From the NCBI GenBank assembly GCA_946885845.1, contig CAMPHJ010000001.1:62001-126000 (forward strand): a stretch of DNA of 64,000 nucleotides, written 5' to 3'. The position numbers were made by a program, and so were the translations under genes. The notes beneath the pieces were generated by a model that saw only the letters and a list, made by a program, of their open reading frames with translations, had not been told where the DNA came from and did no database searches. Every line of letters begins with the position of its first letter. Position 1 is the first letter of the stretch. This document shows positions 19,527 through 28,526 of this stretch, piece by piece. Origin of the DNA: an uncultured Sphingobium sp. GTDB taxonomy: Bacteria; Pseudomonadota; Alphaproteobacteria; Sphingomonadales; Sphingomonadaceae.

Positions 19527-20953
19527 CCGCAATCGATCAAGGCTTCGTGCAGGACCGGCCCAGCGGCATGCTGGACTGGCTCCTGTCCTTCCGCCGCACC
19601 ATGGCGCGCGCCGACGATGGCGTCACCGCGTCGCGGGCAGCCCCGGCGGCCCCATCGCCATTGCTGCTGGACACGCCCGTCCAGCCGGGATTCCGCCCCG
19701 CCCCGCAGCAGGTGCAGGACGACGATCCGCGCCCGCTGTCGATGGGGGCGATGGCCGCGCCGATCAAGCCGATCAGCCTGCGCCGCGATTCCATCTACAA
19801 CGCCTTCAACACGGCCATGCCGGTGTCCGACCGCCACGGCCTGGCCGGGCGCAACAGCGAACTGGAACGTCTGGTCGAAGCCATCGTGGTTCAGCGCAAA
19901 CATGCCGTCATCTTCGGCACGCGCGGGTCGGGCAAGACTTCGCTCGCGCGGGTGTTCGGCGACCTGGCCGACGAAGCAGGATGCATCGCGCTATATGGAT
20001 CGGCCAGCGGCGACGCCGACTTCGACTCGCTCTTCCGTCCTTTCCTGACCGAACTGCCGATGAGCGCGGCGGGGCAGGAACGCGCGCGAAAGCTGATGAA
20101 CGAACCGCTGGACGTGACCCGTCTGGCGGCGTTGCTGGTGGAGGATGTGCGGCAACGATCCATCCTGATCCTGGACGAATATGACCGGGTGCGGTCGGAC
20201 GAAGCGAAATCCGACGTGGCGACCCTGCTCAAATTGCTGACCGACATTCATTCGCCGGTTCAGGTCGTGCTGGTCGGCATCGCCGGAGACGTGGACGGAC
20301 TGATCGCGGCGCACCCGTCCCTGCGCAGGCACATCGCCCCGCAGCGCGTCGCTGCCATTCCGAAGCCGGAACTGGAACGGCTGCTGCTGAGCTGCGCTGA
20401 AAACGCCCGGCTTCAACTCGATCCCGACGCGCTTGATGCGCTGGCCGGGGCAGCGATGGGTTCGCCCTATCACGCCCGCCTGTTCGGCATGCAGGCCGCC
20501 CTGATCACCGAAGCGGGCGGGCGCGATCGCATGACGCTGTCCGACGTTGACCAGGGCCTTGCCTGCGCGCTGGAAGACTGGGCGGAGATGAGCGGCGCGA
20601 CCCACGCCCTGTTCCGCCGCATCCTGTGGGACGCCACCACCAGCCGCCGCATGATCGCTCTGGCGGGTGTTGCGGCGTCGCAAATGTCGACCATCTCCTT
20701 CGACCGGCTCGTCCGCCTTGGCGACGAAGTGCTGGGCGGCGGATCGATCAACGAAGGGCTCGCGGCCGACGCCATGCGGCGGCTGGAACCCGCGCTGACG
20801 CCGATGCCGGGTGGAGAGCTGTTCATGTTCGAAGATACGCTGGCCCCGCAATTCCTGCTGCTGATGGCCAAGCAGCCCGTGTCAGCGGCGCCCCCGCCGC
20901 CGACCCCGACAGAGGAAATGCGCGCCATGCTCAAGGGAGTGGACGGGCTATGA
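19523..20953 (+). CDS. AAA/ORC-type ATPase inside the polysaccharide export operon
   Basis: 476 residues from a TTG overlapping the Wza stop. After a low-complexity N-terminus (residues 30-80) comes an ATPase core with Walker A GTRGSGKT (132-139), Walker B ILILDE (214-219) and a winged-helix-like C-terminal part. It resembles the ExeA/Orc1-like STAND-type ATPases rather than any transporter ATPase. No membrane segment is evident. It sits between Wza and the Wzz-like copolymerase with four-base overlaps on both sides, so it is expressed in fixed ratio with the export machine. I do not know a defined function; control or assembly of the export complex is inference. Confidence 0.7.
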   Translation: MTAIDQGFVQDRPSGMLDWLLSFRRTMARADDGVTASRAAPAAPSPLLLDTPVQPGFRPAPQQVQDDDPRPLSMGAMAAPIKPISLRRDSIYNAFNTAMPVSDRHGLAGRNSELERLVEAIVVQRKHAVIFGTRGSGKTSLARVFGDLADEAGCIALYGSASGDADFDSLFRPFLTELPMSAAGQERARKLMNEPLDVTRLAALLVEDVRQRSILILDEYDRVRSDEAKSDVATLLKLLTDIHSPVQVVLVGIAGDVDGLIAAHPSLRRHIAPQRVAAIPKPELERLLLSCAENARLQLDPDALDALAGAAMGSPYHARLFGMQAALITEAGGRDRMTLSDVDQGLACALEDWAEMSGATHALFRRILWDATTSRRMIALAGVAASQMSTISFDRLVRLGDEVLGGGSINEGLAADAMRRLEPALTPMPGGELFMFEDTLAPQFLLLMAKQPVSAAPPPPTPTEEMRAMLKGVDGL

Positions 20954-22308
20954 CCATGAACCCCATGGACCTGTTGTCGGCGGTGCAGGCGCGCTGGCGC
21001 ACGGCGCTGCTGCTGGGCGGCGCGCTGTTCCTGGTCGTCGCCATCTTCGCCTTTCTACAACCCCGCCAATATGCCGCGACATCGTCGTTGCTGATGGACC
21101 TGTCGCAAACCGATCCGACCGATTCCAACGCACAACAGGGCGCGCGCGTCGATGTGGACAGCATCCTTGGCACGCAGACCGACGTCATCCGGTCGGCCAA
21201 GGTGATCAACGCCGTTGCGAAGGAAGCGGGCTTCGTCGATGCCCTGCCCAAGGATATTTCCCCCGCCGCGCGGCTGCAGCAAGCGGCGGATCGCGTCCGT
21301 GCTGGCCTGACCGTCACGACCGGGCGCCAGAGCAATGTCCTGCAACTGCAATATATGGATGCCGACCCTGCAATCGCGGCAAAGGTCGCGAACCTGACGG
21401 CGCAGATCTACATGCGCGAACAGGTCGAACTGCGCGCCTCCCCCGCCCGCGGATCGGCCAAATGGTTCGACGAACAGACCAAGGAAGTGCGCCATCGCTA
21501 TGAAATGGCGCAAAAACGCCTGTCCGATTTTCAGCGTGCGCATGACATCATCGGCATCAACCGCATGGATCTAGAAGCCGAAAAGCTGAAGAACATGTCC
21601 TATCAACTGACGCAGGCGCAGGCCGAAGCGGCAGCCGCCCGGTCAAAAGCGGGAGCGGGTTCGGTGTCCGACATCGAAGGATCGCTGATCGTCCAGAACC
21701 TGCAGGAACAGGTGGCGACTCAATCGGCGAAGGTGTCCGAACTTTCCAAGACGCTCGGTCCCAATCACCCGACCATGGCTGCGGCCAGCGCGCAATTGTC
21801 CGAACTTCAGGCAAAGCTGGGTTCCGCCAGGGCCAGCCAAGCCGGAGCCGTCAGCGCCAACAGCCGCGCCGCCACCCGCCGGGAAGGCGACCTGCGTTCG
21901 AACATGTCCGGCCAGGAAGATCGCATGATCCGCATGTCCGACGTGCAGGACCAGTTGATGGTCATGCAGCGGGACGTGGACGCCGCCCGGCAAACCTATG
22001 ACACGGTGCGCCAGCGCTTCAACGAAGCCACGCTGAAAAGCCAGATTTCGCAGCCCAATGCCAGCCTGCTGGACAAGGCGTCTGTGCCCCTGCTTCCAGC
22101 CAAGCCCAACCTGATGTTGTGGCTGGTCGCGGGTGCCGCCCTGGGCCTGATCGGCGGCATCACCACGGTCGTCATGGCCGAAATCCTGCGCCCCCGCGTC
22201 CGCTCCGCCGCTGGCGTGGCCCGCGCGACGCAAGTCGACGTCATCACCGAACTAAAGCCGATCCCTGCGCGGAACGGCTGGCTCTTCAAACAGCAGGAGG
22301 CCGCATGA
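20950..22308 (+). CDS. Wzz/GNVR-type polysaccharide copolymerase (chain-length determinant)
   Basis: 452 residues from the ATG at 20950, overlapping the ATPase stop (ATGA); the frame continues upstream but without homology. One membrane helix near residues 18-36 (LLGGALFLVVAIFAF), a long periplasmic domain with coiled-coil stretches (about 150-340) and GPNHPTMAAASAQLSEL, then a second helix (LMLWLVAGAALGLIGGI) and a short cytoplasmic tail. This is the PCP-2a layout without a fused kinase domain. It controls chain length and links Wzy polymerisation to Wza. The kinase-like partner is encoded next. Confidence 0.85.
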   Translation: MTMNPMDLLSAVQARWRTALLLGGALFLVVAIFAFLQPRQYAATSSLLMDLSQTDPTDSNAQQGARVDVDSILGTQTDVIRSAKVINAVAKEAGFVDALPKDISPAARLQQAADRVRAGLTVTTGRQSNVLQLQYMDADPAIAAKVANLTAQIYMREQVELRASPARGSAKWFDEQTKEVRHRYEMAQKRLSDFQRAHDIIGINRMDLEAEKLKNMSYQLTQAQAEAAAARSKAGAGSVSDIEGSLIVQNLQEQVATQSAKVSELSKTLGPNHPTMAAASAQLSELQAKLGSARASQAGAVSANSRAATRREGDLRSNMSGQEDRMIRMSDVQDQLMVMQRDVDAARQTYDTVRQRFNEATLKSQISQPNASLLDKASVPLLPAKPNLMLWLVAGAALGLIGGITTVVMAEILRPRVRSAAGVARATQVDVITELKPIPARNGWLFKQQEAA

Positions 22309-23210
22309 GACTGCGTTCTACGGCAGGTGCCCCAGCCCATATGATGCCAGGGGGCGGCGGCGCGCTGCGCCCCCGTGCCAGGGACCATCAAAGTTTTGCG
22401 AAACTGGCGGTCGACAACGGTTTCCTCGCGGAATCGGACGTCAACCGCGTCGATGCGCACGCCCGGTCGCAGGGGCTGCCATTCCATGAAGCGGCCGTTG
22501 ACCTTGGCCTGCTGGACGATGACGCCGCCGGACTGCTGGCGGCTTTGCAGGGCGGCTTTGCCCTTCTGCCGGAAGGGGATGAGCGGATAGACCCGCTGGT
22601 CGTCGCCGCCTTCGATCCCGCCAGCCCCTATGCGGCCAAGGTGCGGACCGTCCGTGCAAAAATGCGCGCGGTGGCAAAGTCAGGCGATCCATCGTCCCTC
22701 CGCCTCGCGGTGCTGTCGATCGATGCAGGCGAAGAGGCGGCGATCATGGCCGCGAACCTCGCCGTTGTGCTGGCGCAGATGGATGGCCCGACAATGTTGA
22801 TCGACGTCGATATGGGCACGCCCCGTCTCGACCGGCTGTTCCGGGTCGCGAACAAGGCGGGCCTGGCCGAACAGCTGATGGGCAGCGCAGCCCTTCTCCC
22901 TGCGGCCCGCACGGCCATCGACCGCCTCTGGCTGATGACCGCCGGACGCGCTTCGGGCAGCGCCACCAGCCTGATCACTCGTGGCCCGCTGGCCGAAACC
23001 GCCAATGGCTGGGGCCTTCGGGACACGTCGATGCTGTTCTACCTCGCCGAACGCAAGGGCGACCAGACCCCCTTCGGCAGCATCCTTGCCGGGTTCGACG
23101 CTGCTGTCATCGTGGCGCGGCGGGGCGACACGGCGATCGCGGATATGCGGCGGATCATCGACGATCTTGACCGGCAGGGCGTTCCCATCGCAGGCACGGT
23201 CATCGCATGA
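22305..23210 (+). CDS. Tyrosine-kinase-like P-loop protein with degenerate Walker A
   Basis: 301 residues from the ATG at 22305 (ATGA overlap). Residues about 28-95 look like an MshEN/T2SS-E N-terminal domain (FAKLAVDNGFLAESDVNRVD, VDLGLLDDDAAGLLAAL). The rest matches the bacterial tyrosine kinase fold: Walker A' region TMLIDVDMGTPRLDRLF (163-179) and a conserved C-terminal strand (FDAAVIVARRGDT). But the P-loop reads IDAGEEAA where active enzymes have PGEGKS/T: the catalytic lysine is missing. No tyrosine-rich tail is present. It probably cannot hydrolyse ATP in the usual way and may act as a structural or regulatory partner of the copolymerase, as proposed for HfsB-like proteins. Confidence 0.72.
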   Translation: MRLRSTAGAPAHMMPGGGGALRPRARDHQSFAKLAVDNGFLAESDVNRVDAHARSQGLPFHEAAVDLGLLDDDAAGLLAALQGGFALLPEGDERIDPLVVAAFDPASPYAAKVRTVRAKMRAVAKSGDPSSLRLAVLSIDAGEEAAIMAANLAVVLAQMDGPTMLIDVDMGTPRLDRLFRVANKAGLAEQLMGSAALLPAARTAIDRLWLMTAGRASGSATSLITRGPLAETANGWGLRDTSMLFYLAERKGDQTPFGSILAGFDAAVIVARRGDTAIADMRRIIDDLDRQGVPIAGTVIA

Positions 23211-24004
23211 GCGCCGAACACGCGCTGCATCAGCCCTTTCCTCCGGTCGAACAGGAAAAGCGGGCGATGGTGGGCGGCATTGCCGTGTCCACCCTGTCCC
23301 TAGACGCACTCATCAACAAGATGGTGCGCGACGCCCCGCTGCGCCGGATGTTGAAACAGCCTGCTTTGCTGGTGTTCGACTGCAATGGACAGGGCCTTTC
23401 CATGAACGCCACTGATGCTGGCTTCCGGGACGACCTGGCCCAGGCGGACCTGATCCATGCCGACGGGCAGATCATCGTCACCGCGTCACGCTGGTTCAGT
23501 CAGACGCCGATTGCCGACCGGTCCAGCACGACCGACATGTTCATCGACAGCCTGCCTCTCGCCGCCGAACATGGCGTCAGCTACTATCTGCTGGGTGGCG
23601 AGGATCAGGTGAATGCCGAATGCGCGCGCCGGATCTGCCAATCCACGCCCGGCCTCAAACTGGCGGGCCGCCGCGATGGCTTCTGGACGGCGGAACAAGA
23701 AGATGCGGTGATCGATCAGATCAACGCAGCCGCGCCCGACGTGCTGTGGGTCGGCACCGGCAAACCGCGTGAGCAGGCCTTTTGCGTGCGCAACCGCGAC
23801 CGGATCAAGGCCGGGTGGATCGTCACCTGTGGCGGCCTCTACAATTATGTGACCGGCGATTATCCCCGCGCGCCGATGTGGATGCAAAAGGCCGGGCTGG
23901 AATGGCTGCACCGCATGGTGACCCGTCCGCGCCAGCTCGCCTGGCGCTACATCACCACCAATCCGCACGCGCTGTGGCTGATCTGGAAACATCGCCGTGC
24001 CTGA
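23207..24004 (+). CDS. WecG/TagA/CpsF-family glycosyltransferase (GT26)
   Basis: 265 residues, start overlapping the previous stop (ATGA). GT26 features: VFDCNGQGLSMNATDAGFRDDLAQADLIHADGQ-type start region, SYYLLGGED, PDVLWVGTGKPREQAF and the basic C-terminal helix (GLEWLHRMVTRPRQLAWRY) that binds the membrane. Family members add N-acetylmannosaminuronic acid, N-acetylmannosamine or similar to a lipid-linked first sugar at the inner membrane. Here it probably adds the second residue of the repeat unit. The acidic residue within LIHADGQ is in the place of the known catalytic Asp. Confidence 0.85.
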   Translation: MSAEHALHQPFPPVEQEKRAMVGGIAVSTLSLDALINKMVRDAPLRRMLKQPALLVFDCNGQGLSMNATDAGFRDDLAQADLIHADGQIIVTASRWFSQTPIADRSSTTDMFIDSLPLAAEHGVSYYLLGGEDQVNAECARRICQSTPGLKLAGRRDGFWTAEQEDAVIDQINAAAPDVLWVGTGKPREQAFCVRNRDRIKAGWIVTCGGLYNYVTGDYPRAPMWMQKAGLEWLHRMVTRPRQLAWRYITTNPHALWLIWKHRRA

Positions 24005-25289
24005 AACGCAGCTGGCCGAACAACATGGGGCTACGGGCCGCATCAGGACCCTTGGCAGCCTGTTCGGCCGCTTTGGCCTTGCCAGCCTGTCGTCCGCCAT
24101 CGTGTCGGTCAGCCACCTGGCCGTGCAGCTGTTTTCGATCCATCATCTCGGCACGGCGGCCATCGGCACGCTCGCTTTCCTGCTGGTCATCATCCAGTTC
24201 GGATATGGCCTGTCGAACGCGCTGGTTTCGACCCCCTACACCATCGCGGTCAACCAGACAGATGAGGCGGATCGCGCCGGTTTCGATTTCTTCTTTCCCG
24301 TGAACCTGATTCTGTCGATCAGCCAGGGGCTGATCTGCGCGGCCATCGCCTGGGTGACGGCGTCCCCATTGGCGGCGCTGATGTTCGGACTGGCAGGCAC
24401 ATTGTCGCTCATCCGCTGGTTCGGGCGGTCCAATGCCTATGCCCATCATGCCCCCGCCCATGCGGCGCGATCCGACCTCGCCTATGCCGGGACAATCGTC
24501 GCGGGCCTGCTGATCGCCAGCCGAACCGGCGCGGACATCAGCGTGATCGGCGCCATGCTGGTGATCGCCAGCCTCGCCGGACTGCTGCCCTTTGGCCTTG
24601 CCTATCTGCGCCGCCATGCCGCGATGGGGCCGGGCCGGGCGCTCAGCGCCTATCGCCCGATATGGCGGGACCAGTCGGCATGGACGCTGGTCGGCGTACT
24701 GTCGACCGAAGCGACATCCAATTCCCACAGCTATATCGTGACGCTGCTGGCTGGCCCCGCTGCCTTCGCACCGGTGGCCGTGGGGATGCTGTTCTTCCGC
24801 CCGGTCAATGTCTGCATCACCGCCCTTACCCAGCTGGAACGGCCACGCATGACCCGCGCCGTGGCGAATGGGGACCATGGCGCGGCGATCAAGGCGGAAC
24901 GCATTTTCATGGGCGCGTTGGTCTTTCTATGGCTCGCCACCTGCGTCCTTGCGGCGGTCGTACTCTACGGCTTTCCCGGCCTGATCCTCAAACCCACGCT
25001 TGATCACGGGCTGGTCGCGACCGCCGTAATGCTGTGCGCTCTGCTCAGCCTGGTCCAGTGCATCCAGACGCCGATGAGCGTCCTGACACAGGCCCGGCGC
25101 GCCTTTCGCCCACTCGCCACGCAAAGCCTGCGCAGTTGCGGCGTCGGCATCGTGGCTGTCACCCTGCTCACCCTCGCCGTCGCGCCGATCTTCTCCATTG
25201 CGGGCGTCGTCCTGTCGCAACTGGTGATGATGCTGGGCATCTGGAGCCTCGACCGCAAATGGCGGCGCGAACATATGGCGAAGGGCTGA
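23997..25289 (+). CDS. Wzx-type polysaccharide flippase (MOP superfamily)
   Basis: 430 residues from a GTG overlapping the end of the GT26 gene by eight bases. About 12 hydrophobic segments are seen from residue 35 to the end (for example AIGTLAFLLVIIQFGYGL, IFSIAGVVLSQLVMMLGIW), the layout of MOP flippases. It would carry lipid-linked repeat units across the inner membrane. The polymerase gene follows three bases after its stop. Function is assigned by topology and context since Wzx sequences vary greatly. Confidence 0.75.
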   Translation: MPETQLAEQHGATGRIRTLGSLFGRFGLASLSSAIVSVSHLAVQLFSIHHLGTAAIGTLAFLLVIIQFGYGLSNALVSTPYTIAVNQTDEADRAGFDFFFPVNLILSISQGLICAAIAWVTASPLAALMFGLAGTLSLIRWFGRSNAYAHHAPAHAARSDLAYAGTIVAGLLIASRTGADISVIGAMLVIASLAGLLPFGLAYLRRHAAMGPGRALSAYRPIWRDQSAWTLVGVLSTEATSNSHSYIVTLLAGPAAFAPVAVGMLFFRPVNVCITALTQLERPRMTRAVANGDHGAAIKAERIFMGALVFLWLATCVLAAVVLYGFPGLILKPTLDHGLVATAVMLCALLSLVQCIQTPMSVLTQARRAFRPLATQSLRSCGVGIVAVTLLTLAVAPIFSIAGVVLSQLVMMLGIWSLDRKWRREHMAKG

Positions 25290-25292
25290 CCC

Positions 25293-26663
25293 ATGGCCTC
25301 CACCTGGCATCGCACCGGTCACGCGCCGCCGCCGCCCGCCGCTTCCGCCGTCGGGCAGGACAGCCGGATCACGCTGGTCGCGCAGATTTTCTACTTCGTC
25401 TTCCTGATGATGGTCTTCATCGGCCAGCAACCCTTTGCGTCGCGTACCCAGGATGAACTGGTCGCCATGGCGCAGGATAATGACGGGTCCGACCTGTTCA
25501 AACAGGCGCTGTTCATCGGCTTCGCGCTGCTGCTGACCTTCGTGCAGATCCTGCGCAAACATCCTGTGAAATACAGATTTTCCTTCTGGCCGCTGGCGAT
25601 CATGCTGGCCTGGTTTCTGGTCACATGCAGCTGGGGCGTCGACCCGTTCGTGTCCTTCAAGCGCGTGATGCAGCAGCTGATCGTGATCTACATCACCTTC
25701 TGCGCGCTGGCGCTGATGGGGCCTGATCGACTGTTCGCGGCGCTGCGGTCGGCATTGATTGTCTCACTGCTCATCTGCTGGATATCGCTGCCGCTGACAT
25801 CATCGGCCTTCCATCCGCCGACCGAAAGCGACAAGGCATTGATCGGCGCATGGCGCGGATTTTTCTTTCATAAAAATATCGCGGGCGCGGTCATGGCGCT
25901 GACCTTCATCGTGTGCGGCAACGCCTGGATCGACAAGCGCAAATGGTATTACGGCCTGTTCGCGCTGATGGCGTTCGTCTTCGTGATCGGGACGAAAAGC
26001 AAGACATCGCTGGCGCTATGCTTCGGCATGCTGGCGATCAGCAACATCTATCGCGCGCTCAGCGACAATACCCAGAAACGATCGATCCTGCTGCTGTTGC
26101 TGGGATTTGGCATGGTCGGCTTTCTCGCCCTCTACATCGCCTATCAGCCGATGGTGGAAAGGCTGTTTGCCGATCCGACATCCTTCACCGGGCGCGTATC
26201 CATCTGGCAGGTGGTGTTCGACTATCTGGGCGACCATCCATTTCTGGGCGCGGGCTTTGGCGGCTTCTGGCAGGTCGGCACCCATTCCCCCGCCCATGAT
26301 TATCTGAACCAGCAATTCCAGATGCTGACCGCCCATTCGCACAATGGCTATCTGGAAATACTGGTAACCACCGGCCCCCTTGGGCTGGTCATGCTTTTAC
26401 TGTCCTTCATCGCCCTGCCCGCCTGGTGGTTCCTCAGCGGCGCGACGCGGGAGAACCAGCATCTCATGGTCCCCGCCTTCGCCGTATGGACCTTCGTCCT
26501 CTACCAGAATCTGCTCGAAACCTCCTTCTTCGACAAGGACCGGCAGGTCTGGGTGATCTTCCTCGCCGCCATCGCGACCGCTCACGCGACCTTCAAGGCA
26601 AAGCCGCGTCCCCAGTGGAACAGGCGGCAGTCCCTTCCCTCGACGGAGCCGACCCATGGCTAG
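25293..26663 (+). CDS. Wzy-type O-antigen polymerase/ligase family protein
   Basis: 456 residues, about 11 membrane segments. The Wzy_C (O-antigen ligase) region is marked by TGRVSIWQVVFDYLGDHPFLGAGFGGFW and, in the large periplasmic loop, TAHSHNGYLEILVTTGPLG, with the conserved His of this superfamily. In a Wzx/Wzy locus this is the polymerase that joins repeat units on the periplasmic side. Its 3' end overlaps the next glycosyltransferase by eight bases. A ligase role is less likely because no lipid A core genes are near. Confidence 0.82.
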   Translation: MASTWHRTGHAPPPPAASAVGQDSRITLVAQIFYFVFLMMVFIGQQPFASRTQDELVAMAQDNDGSDLFKQALFIGFALLLTFVQILRKHPVKYRFSFWPLAIMLAWFLVTCSWGVDPFVSFKRVMQQLIVIYITFCALALMGPDRLFAALRSALIVSLLICWISLPLTSSAFHPPTESDKALIGAWRGFFFHKNIAGAVMALTFIVCGNAWIDKRKWYYGLFALMAFVFVIGTKSKTSLALCFGMLAISNIYRALSDNTQKRSILLLLLGFGMVGFLALYIAYQPMVERLFADPTSFTGRVSIWQVVFDYLGDHPFLGAGFGGFWQVGTHSPAHDYLNQQFQMLTAHSHNGYLEILVTTGPLGLVMLLLSFIALPAWWFLSGATRENQHLMVPAFAVWTFVLYQNLLETSFFDKDRQVWVIFLAAIATAHATFKAKPRPQWNRRQSLPSTEPTHG

Positions 26664-27585
26664 GATCATCATCTGCATCCCCACCTGCAACCGACCGCAG
26701 GGGCTTGAACGCACGCTGCTGTCCATCGCCGCGCTCGACACGCGCCATCAGTTGGAAGTGCTGGTTGCCGACAATGACGCGACGCAAAGCGCGGGCTTGG
26801 CCGTGGTCGAACGCCTCGCGTCGCAGGGCTATCGCTGGCCGATCGAAGCGCTGCTCGTCACCGAACGCGGCATCCCGATCGTGCGCAACCGGCTGGTCGA
26901 AACAGCCCTGGCGCGCGCCGGCGTCACCCATGTCGCGATGCTCGACGACGACGAAGCAGCGTCCAAGGGCTGGATCGACGCCATGGTCCGGGCCGCCGAC
27001 CGCTGGAACGCGGATGTCGTGGGCGGGGCGGTGCTGCGGGAAATCGACAGCCATGTCGCGCCATGGGCGGCCAGCCATCCCTTGCTGCAACCCAAACGGC
27101 GCGGCCAGTCCGGCCCCGTCACGCTGGTCGACAGCACCGCCAATGTCCTGATCGCCGCATCCTCCCTTCGCGCCATGGGCCCCCGCCCCTTCGATGAGCG
27201 CATGGCGCTGACCGGCGGTTCGGACAAGCAGCTCTTCACCCGCATGGCCCGCGGCGGATGCCGCTTTGCCTGGGCCGAAGACGCACTTGTGACCGAACTC
27301 ATCCCCGCCAGCCGCGTCACGGCCAAATGGCTGCTGATGCGTGGCTATCGGCTGGGCATGACCGACATGATCGTCGAACGTTTCCACCGGGGTCGCCTGC
27401 GCACCTTCGCCAGCGAAGCCCCCCGCATCCTTGCCGGCGTCCTTGTCGGCACGCTGGGCGCGGCGGCGACGTTCGACCGGGGCCAAAGGCTGGTCCGCCT
27501 GGGCAAACTCTATCGCGCGGCTGGCAAGATCGCTGGCCTCGCCGGTATCCATTATGAAGAATATCGAAAGGTGCACGGCGCATGA
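26656..27585 (+). CDS. GT2-family glycosyltransferase
   Basis: 309 residues. GT-A fold with RIIICIPTCNRPQGLERTLLSI at the start and the nucleotide/metal motif MLDDDEAASKGW near residue 96. It shares its overall plan (IPTxxRP start, DDD/E motif, basic C-terminal amphipathic helix) with the transferase at 31697-32626, so the two are probably duplicates. It adds one sugar of the repeat unit at the inner membrane. ATGA overlap with the next gene. Donor and acceptor are unknown. Confidence 0.82.
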   Translation: MARIIICIPTCNRPQGLERTLLSIAALDTRHQLEVLVADNDATQSAGLAVVERLASQGYRWPIEALLVTERGIPIVRNRLVETALARAGVTHVAMLDDDEAASKGWIDAMVRAADRWNADVVGGAVLREIDSHVAPWAASHPLLQPKRRGQSGPVTLVDSTANVLIAASSLRAMGPRPFDERMALTGGSDKQLFTRMARGGCRFAWAEDALVTELIPASRVTAKWLLMRGYRLGMTDMIVERFHRGRLRTFASEAPRILAGVLVGTLGAAATFDRGQRLVRLGKLYRAAGKIAGLAGIHYEEYRKVHGA

Positions 27586-28526
27586 CGAATGCAGCCCCCT
27601 TCTTTTCCGTGGTCATCCCGCTCTACAACCGGGCGGCCATCGTGGGACAAACGATCCGGTCCGTGCGGGCGCAGGACTGGCAGGATTATGAAATCCTGAT
27701 CGTGGACGACGGTTCGCACGACAATCCCGCGCCCATCGTCGCAGCCTTTGGCGACCCCCGCCTGCGCTATATCCGCCAGGACAATGCGGGCGGCGGCGCA
27801 GCGCGCAATCGCGGCATAGAGGAAGCGCGCGGCCGCTACATCGCCTTCCTCGATTCCGACGACCTGTTCCTGCCGGGCAAGCTGTCGATCATGGCGGACG
27901 CGCTGAGCCGCGACGATGGCAAGACCGTCCTCTATTCGCGGATGAAGGTCGATCGCGGCGTCGACCGTTACTGGATCAGGCCCGAACGGGGCATCCGCGA
28001 TGACGAGGATGTGGGCGAATATCTGTTCTGCGCCAACCAGTTCATGCAAACGTCCACCATGGTCGTCCCCGCCAACCTCGCCCGCCAAGTGCTGTTCGAC
28101 CCAGCGCTGAAAAAGGGGCAGGACCTGGACTTTTGCGTCCGCCTGCAGGGCGCGGGCGCGCGCTTTCGCATGATCGACCAGCCTCTGACCATCTGGCTGG
28201 ACGCCAGCGAAGCCGGGCGGACATCCTATGTCCGTGGCTATGAAACCTCGCTCGACTGGCTCAATCGCTGCGGCCATATGCTGACGGGTCGAGCCAGGCG
28301 GGGCTATCGCGCCACGGTGCTGGCCTACCACATGGCGCCGGTCCGCCCCGCGCTCGCGCTGCGCGACCTCATCATCGGCATGCTGGCCGGGGGAGTCCCG
28401 CCCAGGGTCGTCGCCCGGCAAGTGCTGCGATCCTATCTGCCAAAGCCGCTCTACCGGTCGCTGGTCAACCGGTTCGTGCTGCGTTTTGGCAAGGCGGAAG
28501 CAGCCCATGGCGCAGGACGGTCGTGA
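27582..28526 (+). CDS. GT2-family glycosyltransferase
   Basis: 314 residues. Classic GT2 start FSVVIPLYNRAAIVGQTIRSV, EILIVDDGSHD with the UDP-binding Asp pair, GGGAARNRGIEEARGRYIAFLDSDDLFLPGK carrying the DxD motif. The C-terminal 80 residues are basic and partly hydrophobic, suggesting membrane contact. The following gene encodes a clear relative (same order of motifs and same QxxxxFxxRL block), so a tandem duplication is likely. Substrate unknown. Confidence 0.85.
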   Translation: MTNAAPFFSVVIPLYNRAAIVGQTIRSVRAQDWQDYEILIVDDGSHDNPAPIVAAFGDPRLRYIRQDNAGGGAARNRGIEEARGRYIAFLDSDDLFLPGKLSIMADALSRDDGKTVLYSRMKVDRGVDRYWIRPERGIRDDEDVGEYLFCANQFMQTSTMVVPANLARQVLFDPALKKGQDLDFCVRLQGAGARFRMIDQPLTIWLDASEAGRTSYVRGYETSLDWLNRCGHMLTGRARRGYRATVLAYHMAPVRPALALRDLIIGMLAGGVPPRVVARQVLRSYLPKPLYRSLVNRFVLRFGKAEAAHGAGRS

